Positions 57,862-64,000 of a DNA stretch of 64,000 bases are shown here, piece after piece. The DNA is from Sulfurospirillum sp036802865. GTDB lineage: Bacteria > Campylobacterota > Campylobacteria > Campylobacterales > Sulfurospirillaceae. The notes under the pieces are model-generated. The model was not told the DNA's origin, did not search any database, and was given only the letters and a program-made list of their open reading frames with translations. Positions within the stretch are counted from its first letter, which is position 1, and the number at the start of each line of letters is the position of its first letter. Both the position numbers and the translations under genes were made by a program. Location: positions 633,147-697,146 of the forward strand of contig NZ_DAIRVK010000002.1 in assembly GCF_036802865.1 (NCBI RefSeq), given 5' to 3'.

Positions 57862-59241
57862 TTGAGCACTACGATTTTAGGTATCGACATTGGTTCAACC
57901 AAGATTTGCGCTATTATCGCTCAAAAAAACGATGATGGTGACGTCAAAATCTTAGGCGCAGGTATTGCAAAGTCTCAAGGTCTTAAAAAAGGTATTATCA
58001 CCAATATTGACCTTGCTTCAAAGTCGATTCGCAATGCACTTAATGATGCAAAAAGAGTCGCAGGTACACAGTACGAGATGGTTATCGTTTCGATCTCTGG
58101 TGCTTACACTAAAAGCGTTGATAGTAGCGGTATTGTTAATATTCCAAACCGTGACATTGGCATTAAAGAGATTAATCGTGCAATGCAAATGGCAGATCAT
58201 AACGCTAATATCCCAAATGAGTATGAAAAACTCCATGTGCTCCCTTATAATTTCAAAGTTGACGATCAAGAGTTTATTGAAGATCCACTAGGAATGAATG
58301 GAGCGAGACTTGAAGTTCAAGTACATATCATAACTGCACAAAAATCTTCACTCAGTAACCTTAGAAAAGCCGTTAAATCTGCAGGCGTTGAAATCGACAA
58401 TATCGTTCTTGGTGGTTATGCTTCAGCCATTGCTGTACTCAATCACGACGAAAGAGAGCTAGGTGTTGCTGTCATTGATATGGGTGGGGCAACCTGTAAC
58501 ATTATGATTCATGCTGGTAATTCCATGCGCTTTAATGACTATTTAGGCGTTGGCTCACTCAACATCACCAACGATCTCTCAACGGCTCTTCATACACCAC
58601 TAGGTGCGGCAGAAGAGATTAAAATTAATTATGGCTCACTGAAAAGTAATTCTAGCGAACTTATTGAACTCCCCGTTATCGGAGATGATGGTTCAACTCA
58701 TGAAGTATCATTGAATATTGTTTCTAATGTTATTTATGTTAGGGTTGAAGAGACTCTGATGATTTTAGCAAAAACACTTGAAGATAGTAGTTTTAAAGAA
58801 CAAATTGGTGCGGGTGTTGTGTTAACAGGAGGGATGACAAAACTGGATGGCATTAGAGAATTAGCATCAGCAATTTTCGATAATGTACCCATCAGAATTG
58901 CCAAACCAAGAGAAATGGATGGGCTCTTTGAAACATTGAGAGACCCAAGCTACTCAACAGCTATTGGTCTTGTTTTATACGGTGGAGGTTACTTTACACC
59001 TTATGAAATCGATTCAAATAAGAAATTACGCTATAAAGATGAGACTATAGAACCAACACGTCACCATCATCAAGAGACCTTTGAAGAGAGTGATGAAGTG
59101 GCAGAAAATGAAATTGGAACACTTCCTGCTTCTGATAGTAGTAATGCAAAAGAGAAGCTCAAAGATCTCGCAAACATTCAAGAAGAAAATAGTGAGGGTT
59201 TTGGCTCAAAACTATGGAATAGATTAACACAATTATTTTAA
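57862..59241 (+). CDS. ftsA: Cell division protein FtsA
   Basis: A 459-residue actin-like ATPase that tethers FtsZ to the membrane. Phosphate-1 is GIDIGSTKICA, the adenosine loop is VVLTGGMTKLDG, and the 1C subdomain follows. The C-terminal amphipathic helix that binds the membrane is visible in FGSKLWNRLTQLF. The start is TTG, immediately after the ppiD stop codon, and no strong ribosome site is separate from it, suggesting coupling. ftsZ follows after 15 bases. Confidence 0.97.
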   Translation: MSTTILGIDIGSTKICAIIAQKNDDGDVKILGAGIAKSQGLKKGIITNIDLASKSIRNALNDAKRVAGTQYEMVIVSISGAYTKSVDSSGIVNIPNRDIGIKEINRAMQMADHNANIPNEYEKLHVLPYNFKVDDQEFIEDPLGMNGARLEVQVHIITAQKSSLSNLRKAVKSAGVEIDNIVLGGYASAIAVLNHDERELGVAVIDMGGATCNIMIHAGNSMRFNDYLGVGSLNITNDLSTALHTPLGAAEEIKINYGSLKSNSSELIELPVIGDDGSTHEVSLNIVSNVIYVRVEETLMILAKTLEDSSFKEQIGAGVVLTGGMTKLDGIRELASAIFDNVPIRIAKPREMDGLFETLRDPSYSTAIGLVLYGGGYFTPYEIDSNKKLRYKDETIEPTRHHHQETFEESDEVAENEIGTLPASDSSNAKEKLKDLANIQEENSEGFGSKLWNRLTQLF

Positions 59242-59256
59242 AGAGGGGTAAGAGGT

Positions 59257-60375
59257 ATGAACGGATTTAGCATAGAAGAATCAAAATGTGTTTACGGAGC
59301 TAAAATCAAAGTTATCGGTGTTGGCGGTGGCGGTGGTAATATGATTAACCACATGGTAAGAGAAGGTATTTGTGGTATCGATCTTATCGCAGCAAACACA
59401 GACGCTCAGGCCCTTGAAAACTGTTTAGCAAAAACAAAAATTCAACTTGGCAAAAAAGGTTTAGGTGCAGGTATGCGCCCTGATATTGGTAGAGAATCTG
59501 CACTTGAGAGTTATGAAGAGATTAAAAGTTCTTTAGAAAAAGCTGACATTGTTTTTATCGCATCTGGTTTTGGTGGGGGCACTGGAACAGGAGCAGCACC
59601 TGTTGTTGCACAAGCAGCTAAAGAAGTGGGTGCATTAACCGTTGCCGTTGTTACACGCCCCTTTATGTTTGAAGGTAAAAAAAGAGCTAAACTTGCAGAA
59701 CTTGGCATTAACGAACTTCGTAAAGAGAGTGATTCTATTGTTATCATTCCAAATGACAAGCTGCTTGCCATTGTCGATGCAAAATTTGGTATCAAAGACA
59801 GTTTCAAGATCGTTGATGACGTTTTAAGTCGCGCCGTTAGTGGTATGAGTTTGGTTGTTCTTTCATCTGGACAAAGCGATATCAATGTTGACTTTGCTGA
59901 CGTACAAACTGTTATGAGTCATCGTGGTATGGCACTTATGGGTATTGGTGAAAGTACGGGTGAAGATGCAGCAATGGAAGCTATTAAAAGTGCTATCGAG
60001 TCACCTCTTCTTGATAACCTTTCTATTAATGGCGCACTTGGTGTTTTGGTTCACTTCCAAATTCCAGCAAGCTATCCTATTACAGAAATCAGTAATGCAA
60101 TGCAACTTATCCTTGATTGTGCAGATGAAGATGCAGATGTTATTTTTGGAACAACTACTAGTGAAGATATGGATGAAAACAGTGTGAAAGTTACCATTGT
60201 CGCTACAGGTTTTGAAAATAAAGTTGAAGCTTCAAAAGAGCTCAAAATGCTTAACAGTAATCAAGAATCAATCAAAAAAGAACGTATTTTACGCATGAAA
60301 AAAGTAAGTGGTGGCTATGAGGGACAAGATGATTATCTTGATATTCCTACCTACATCAGACACCAAATGGATTAA
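59257..60375 (+). CDS. ftsZ: Cell division GTPase FtsZ
   Basis: A 372-residue tubulin-like GTPase that forms the division ring. It has GVGGGGGNMINHM, the tubulin signature GFGGGTGTGAAPVVA, the T7 loop with NVDFADVQTVM, and a C-terminal conserved peptide DYLDIPTYIRHQ that binds FtsA. GAGGGG precedes the ATG. It is the last gene of the run; a 15-bp terminator follows. Length and motifs are typical. Confidence 0.98.
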   Translation: MNGFSIEESKCVYGAKIKVIGVGGGGGNMINHMVREGICGIDLIAANTDAQALENCLAKTKIQLGKKGLGAGMRPDIGRESALESYEEIKSSLEKADIVFIASGFGGGTGTGAAPVVAQAAKEVGALTVAVVTRPFMFEGKKRAKLAELGINELRKESDSIVIIPNDKLLAIVDAKFGIKDSFKIVDDVLSRAVSGMSLVVLSSGQSDINVDFADVQTVMSHRGMALMGIGESTGEDAAMEAIKSAIESPLLDNLSINGALGVLVHFQIPASYPITEISNAMQLILDCADEDADVIFGTTTSEDMDENSVKVTIVATGFENKVEASKELKMLNSNQESIKKERILRMKKVSGGYEGQDDYLDIPTYIRHQMD

Positions 60376-60399
60376 TAACACCCTTTAACCCCTCTTCTC

Positions 60400-60433
60400 A
60401 ATAAGAGAAGAAGCTTTGGCTTCTTCTCTTATT
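60400..60433 (+). terminator. Bidirectional terminator after ftsZ
   Basis: A 15-bp perfect stem (AATAAGAGAAGAAGC and its complement, TTTG loop) ends in TTTT. It overlaps the last codons of the convergent membrane gene. Confidence 0.85.
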
Positions 60434-60899
60434 TTTGACTCAGCCAACTACGTCTTACAAATAACATAAATTGAGCCACCATCAACGCTTTCATAACCCA
60501 TTCACTTTGCTTGTGCATTTTTGCAAATATCTCTGTTGTTGTTTCAACTGCACCAAGTTGTTGAGCATGGACAATAAATGGCGTGTAATAAAAAATAAAT
60601 AATCCTGTTGTTAAAACAACAATAATCGATAAGATGAATGATATAAAATCATAATTTTTAAACATCATCCAAACCTGCACTTCGTAAATAATGCTGTACA
60701 GTGCTACAAAGCCTATAACAAGGTTCATTTTTAAAAAAACTTGCGTCATCAAGATACCACTTTGGAAATGTGTCAAAACTCCATCACCTAAATATTTTTG
60801 TGGGAAAAAGATTACAGGAGCTACAAATGCACCTGCGGCAATTTCAACACCTATAGCAACGCTAAGCATTACCAAATAAACCACCATTAAACTTCTCAT
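60429..60899 (-). CDS. Four-helix membrane protein (DUF4149-like)
   Basis: A 156-residue integral membrane protein with four hydrophobic segments (about 5-28, 50-72, 84-104, 132-150) and a GAFVAPVIF motif after the first, which resembles DUF4149/TMEM205-like proteins. The start overlaps the prmC stop as ATGA. The function is unknown. It follows prmC in the same operon, and this pairing is common in the phylum as far as I recall. Confidence 0.7.
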   Translation of the reverse strand: MRSLMVVYLVMLSVAIGVEIAAGAFVAPVIFFPQKYLGDGVLTHFQSGILMTQVFLKMNLVIGFVALYSIIYEVQVWMMFKNYDFISFILSIIVVLTTGLFIFYYTPFIVHAQQLGAVETTTEIFAKMHKQSEWVMKALMVAQFMLFVRRSWLSQK

Positions 60900-61729
60900 T
60901 TCTTCTCCTTAATCCAAAATCCACGATCTAATGCAGCCAAATCCTTATAAAATTCAACTTCCAAATTTTTACTCTTAGCATAAGCACTGATAGGCTGACG
61001 CTGATCATATCCCATCTCGCAAGCCAGTACTTTAACACTATGCTCACAAAAAAGATCGATAATATGACATAACATCTCATCGCCCCTACTTCCACCATAA
61101 AGCGCTAACGATGGCTCAAAAGAAAGACCAACTCCTAAAGGCTCTGCGTTAGCTATATAAGGAGGATTAGAGACAATCATATCAATCTCTCCACTAACAC
61201 CATTCAAATAGTTACTTTCTATAAACGTAATTCGATCACTCACACCGTGTTTAAGAGCATTCTGTCTGCTTACTTGCAAAGCCTCACTGGAAATGTCTAC
61301 GGCTGTAAGCTTTGCCTCTGGAAGTAAAAGCGCCAGCATAATACTGATGATACCACTGCCACACCCAATTTCAACAATATGTGGCTGTGAGAACTCTTTT
61401 ACCAATTCAACAGCCTTATCAACAAGTATTTCTGTCTCAGGACGAGGAATAAGAACCCGTGCATCAACATCAAAAACTCTGCCATAAAAACTTGCTCTTC
61501 CCAAAATATATTCTAATGGCTCATGGCTAGCACGACGTTTCAAAAACTCATCATAGCGCTCATTGAAAGTAATCTCATTATCACTGTGGGTTAAGAGCCA
61601 AGTTATCTCTTCACCAAGTGCTTCACTTAGAAAAATCATCGCCTCTTTTTGTGGAATATCTGTCACAGCGCGTAAGTGCTCAGCACCCCTACTTAAAAGC
61701 TCTCTAATGCGCAAGAGCCTCTCCTTCAT
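60896..61729 (-). CDS. prmC: Release factor glutamine methyltransferase PrmC
   Basis: A 277-residue SAM-dependent enzyme that methylates the GGQ glutamine of release factors RF1 and RF2. The catalytic NPPY (in IVSNPPYI) and the SAM motif VEIGCGSGIISI are clear, as is the N-terminal substrate domain with the YILGRASFYGR segment. AAGGAG precedes the ATG. Its start overlaps the M48 protease gene by 26 bases and its end overlaps the DUF4149-like gene by four, so the three genes form one operon. Confidence 0.94.
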   Translation of the reverse strand: MKERLLRIRELLSRGAEHLRAVTDIPQKEAMIFLSEALGEEITWLLTHSDNEITFNERYDEFLKRRASHEPLEYILGRASFYGRVFDVDARVLIPRPETEILVDKAVELVKEFSQPHIVEIGCGSGIISIMLALLLPEAKLTAVDISSEALQVSRQNALKHGVSDRITFIESNYLNGVSGEIDMIVSNPPYIANAEPLGVGLSFEPSLALYGGSRGDEMLCHIIDLFCEHSVKVLACEMGYDQRQPISAYAKSKNLEVEFYKDLAALDRGFWIKEKK

Positions 61730-62927
61730 TAAAAGACATTCCTAACTTCTTGAGTCTTTCGGTAAGTGGTGGATGCGTGAAATAAAGTACTATTGTTAAA
61801 GGATGAGAGAGTGGAAAACTTTTATTTTCATCTGCAAGTTTAACAAGCGCAGATGCGAGTGCTTCTTTACTTTCACACTCACTGCCGTATTCATCTGCTC
61901 TGTACTCGTTGAAACGACTTATGAGTCCAAAAAGTGGCATTAATACAAATGAAACCAGTGGCGACAGCAATAAGAAAAGTACCATCACACTCCCTGCTGT
62001 TTTCTTTACATGTAAAGAGTCAAACAGCTCAGCAGGGAGATTACCAAAAAGTACAAACATAATAAAAAGCATCAAAGCACTTGAAGCAATATTTTTGAGA
62101 ATATCTTTATGTTTAAAATGACCTAACTCATGTCCAAGGACAGCTAAAAGCTCGTGTTTTTCTAACTTTTCTATCAATGTATCAAAAAGGACAACGCGTT
62201 TAGAACTTCCCAATCCTCCAAAGTAAGCATTGAGTCTGTTATCGCGTTTACTTGCATCCAAACTAAACACGCCACTACTTTTAAGCCCTGCTTTATGTAA
62301 AAGAGCCTCAATAGAATTTTTTAGACTCTCATCTTGAAGCGGTGTCAGTTTATTAAACAGAGGAACTATCACGATGGGATAGATCATATTAATAAATAAA
62401 ATAATGGCAAAAGAGAATAAAAATCCATAAAACCACCAATATGCATATGCCATAATAATCATGCTCATCACCCAGAAAAAGGCACTCCCCAAAAGTATAA
62501 ACATAACCGTAGATTTAAGCTGATCTAAAATAAATGTTTTGGTATCAATGGTAGAAAAACCAAATTTTTTATCCAAGCCAAACGTTTGGTAAAGATCAAA
62601 AGGAAGTAAAAGCAGATAATTAATTGCAATAAAGCTCATCACAAATAAGATAGAGTGTAGTGATTCATCGTCAATGTCCAAGGCATAATTTAGTGCTGAA
62701 AACCCAAATGTTATCCAACCAAAAAAGAGCACAAAATCAAAAAGCGATAAGACCAATGAAAGCTTTTGCGTTGCTATTTTATAGGCAGCCGCTTTGAGAT
62801 AATTTGAAGGTGAAAGGACGACTGCTTTTAAATCACGAGCCTTCACTACAAAGCCTATTTCCATCAGTGCTGCATACATTTTAATTAAGAGATAGAGTAT
62901 ATATAAGAGTGTTAATAATTCTAACAT
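61704..62927 (-). CDS. M48-family membrane metalloprotease (Ste24/CAAX-type)
   Basis: A 407-residue zinc protease in the inner membrane. The zinc-binding motif HELGHF lies in AVLGHELGHFKH, with the third ligand glutamate in FNEYRADEYG. About six to seven helices surround it, the topology of Ste24-type enzymes rather than short HtpX (about 290). ATG 62927 follows AAAGGA; the longer frame upstream has no ribosome site. It begins the prmC operon. A TTACATGTAA lies in the domain after the zinc motif (read Leu-His-Val). It probably degrades misfolded membrane proteins. Confidence 0.85.
   Translation of the reverse strand: MLELLTLLYILYLLIKMYAALMEIGFVVKARDLKAVVLSPSNYLKAAAYKIATQKLSLVLSLFDFVLFFGWITFGFSALNYALDIDDESLHSILFVMSFIAINYLLLLPFDLYQTFGLDKKFGFSTIDTKTFILDQLKSTVMFILLGSAFFWVMSMIIMAYAYWWFYGFLFSFAIILFINMIYPIVIVPLFNKLTPLQDESLKNSIEALLHKAGLKSSGVFSLDASKRDNRLNAYFGGLGSSKRVVLFDTLIEKLEKHELLAVLGHELGHFKHKDILKNIASSALMLFIMFVLFGNLPAELFDSLHVKKTAGSVMVLFLLLSPLVSFVLMPLFGLISRFNEYRADEYGSECESKEALASALVKLADENKSFPLSHPLTIVLYFTHPPLTERLKKLGMSFNEGEALAH
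62006..62015. repeat. TTACATGTAA palindrome within the M48 protease gene
   Basis: Exact copy, flanked as TTTACATGTAAA; read as Leu-His-Val. Confidence 0.85.
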
Positions 62928-63141
62928 AAAGTATGTTTCCTTTAGCAAATTGAAAAACGTTATCATACCAGTTTTTCATCAATAATGTCTAAATGAATGC
63001 AACACCATTACAACACATACGTGCTATGATTTTCACAGAATAAAAATTTATTTGCTCATCTTTAATAATATAAAGGCTTCTTTAAATATAATATTAGGAA
63101 AATGAGTTTACAATAGAATTTGAATTCAAGAAGGAGTCAAA

Positions 63142-64000
63142 ATGACCATCTCTAAACAACTTATGACTATGCTTGGTCTTGCAACCATAGGCATTTTTTC
63201 AATTTTTGGTATTGCTTTAACCAAAATGGATACAGTCTATGAAAAAGCAAATTATGCCAATGACAATTCTCTACCTAGTGTATTATTGCTAAATCATATT
63301 ATTGAAGATGCATTCAGGCTAAGACTCTACATGTGGCAACACCTCGCACAAACAGATGAAAAAGAGATGAATAAATTAGAACAGTCTATTGAAAAAATGA
63401 GTGCTTCTATTGATGAGTATTTAAAAAAATATGAACCAATGGTTTCAGATGAGTCAGATAAAGCACTCTTGGCAAAAGATCGTGAAATTAAAAAAGCCTA
63501 TTTTGAATTTTTACAAAAAGCTATAAAACTTTCAAGAGATAACCAAAAAGAGGCATCAAGAGATTATATCCTCAGCAACAGCGCTATAGGACAAGCACTA
63601 ACAGGAGTGTTTGATGAACATATGGCTTACAATGAGAAGCTTGCAAAAGAAGGTGCCAGTATGGGATTAGATGCTAAAAAAGGTGCTAATTTGATGATGA
63701 TAATTTTATCATTATCTGTAGCTGCTGGTGTCATCATCATTAGTATCATCATCCGAAACAACATTATGCAAGGCGTGCACCTCGTACGAGATAGTATAGG
63801 GAATTTTGTGAAAAACAAAGAGCTTAACTTTAGAATAAAATATGAAAAAAACAATGAGATCAAAGAGATGGTCGATAGCTTTAATGATTTGGTTGTGACA
63901 CTAGAACACACAATCGGTGATGCAAAAAACTCATCCAATGAGAACGCTTCGGTTTCCCATGAGCTCAGTACCACCAGTATGCAAATAGGACGTAATGCAG
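63142..64000 (+). CDS. Methyl-accepting chemotaxis protein, N-terminal part (cut by window edge)
   Basis: The frame stays open to the end of the window, giving 286 residues. It has a first helix (about 7-28), a periplasmic four-helix-bundle type sensor (4HB_MCP, about 30-190), a second helix (about 193-215) and a HAMP domain (about 216-270), then the start of the cytoplasmic signalling coil. AAGGAG precedes the ATG. Such receptors control flagellar rotation through CheA/CheW. The ligand is unknown. TATAAT at 63087-63092 could be its -10 element; the 214-base upstream gap shows no gene. Confidence 0.9.
   Translation, partial: MTISKQLMTMLGLATIGIFSIFGIALTKMDTVYEKANYANDNSLPSVLLLNHIIEDAFRLRLYMWQHLAQTDEKEMNKLEQSIEKMSASIDEYLKKYEPMVSDESDKALLAKDREIKKAYFEFLQKAIKLSRDNQKEASRDYILSNSAIGQALTGVFDEHMAYNEKLAKEGASMGLDAKKGANLMMIILSLSVAAGVIIISIIIRNNIMQGVHLVRDSIGNFVKNKELNFRIKYEKNNEIKEMVDSFNDLVVTLEHTIGDAKNSSNENASVSHELSTTSMQIGRNA

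Noticed and set aside
1..64000. tRNA, rRNA or CRISPR arrays
   Set aside because: All gaps between genes are short; none shows a cloverleaf with CCA end, rRNA-like G+C-rich stretch or regularly spaced direct repeats.

Overview
The window is a chromosomal segment of an AT-rich (about 38% G+C by eye) member of the Campylobacterota (Epsilonproteobacteria), most like Sulfurospirillum. The basis is gene content and conserved gene order: htrA-cprR-cprS; lolA/secA/lolE-like; rpmH-rnpA-yidD-yidC-jag-mnmE; clpB/ctpA-purC-purS-purQ-plsC-htpG; rsmH/ppiD-like-ftsA-ftsZ. Added to this core are c-type cytochrome domains, large c-di-GMP and chemotaxis sensors, and a cobalamin-dependent mutase operon. No rRNA, tRNA, CRISPR array, insertion sequence or prophage was seen. 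Coding density is very high, and no gene-free gap exceeds about 250 bases.

Layout. 0-7.4 kb: end of htrA, the CprRS-like two-component system, lipoprotein export (LolE-like, LolA) and SecA. 7.4-11.2 kb: a haem-binding GGDEF/EAL protein and NhaA. 11.3-16 kb: the ribosome, RNase P and membrane-insertion operon, read leftwards. 16-20.6 kb: a four-gene operon of glutamate-mutase-type B12 enzyme subunits, a reactivase and an adenylate-forming ligase. 20.7-22.5 kb: a small tetrahaem cytochrome, RraA and two uncharacterised proteins. 22.5-32.1 kb: ClpB, CtpA, purine synthesis, PlsC, HtpG. 32.1-45.4 kb: a more accessory stretch with a lone small membrane gene beside an attC-like inverted repeat, a YyaL/rhodanese pair, two helicases, an ExeA-like ATPase operon, a cell-wall hydrolase fusion, an EEP-family nuclease/phosphatase, a DUF1737 protein and a RhuM-Fic protein. 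45.5-49.9 kb: thiol peroxidase, NnrS and copper export (CopA, CopZ). 49.9-64 kb: an HD-GYP sensor, RmuC, cell-division genes (RsmH, candidate FtsL, FtsA, FtsZ), BioA, PrmC, an M48 protease and the start of a chemoreceptor.

The most notable signals are not ordinary genes. (1) The perfect palindrome TTACATGTAA occurs 17 times, where less than one copy is expected by chance. It lies inside genes in two reading frames, at one stop codon and as inverted pairs in intergenic hairpins, so something appears to conserve it at the DNA level. (2) In the rpmH-mnmE operon both rnpA and mnmE have no in-frame ATG, GTG or TTG before their conserved N-termini. They appear to start at ATT and ATA, inside overlaps with the preceding gene. 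(3) The glutamate-mutase-like operon keeps the substrate-binding residues, replaces the glycine of the B12 DxHxxG motif with alanine, and is coupled to an adenylate-forming ligase.
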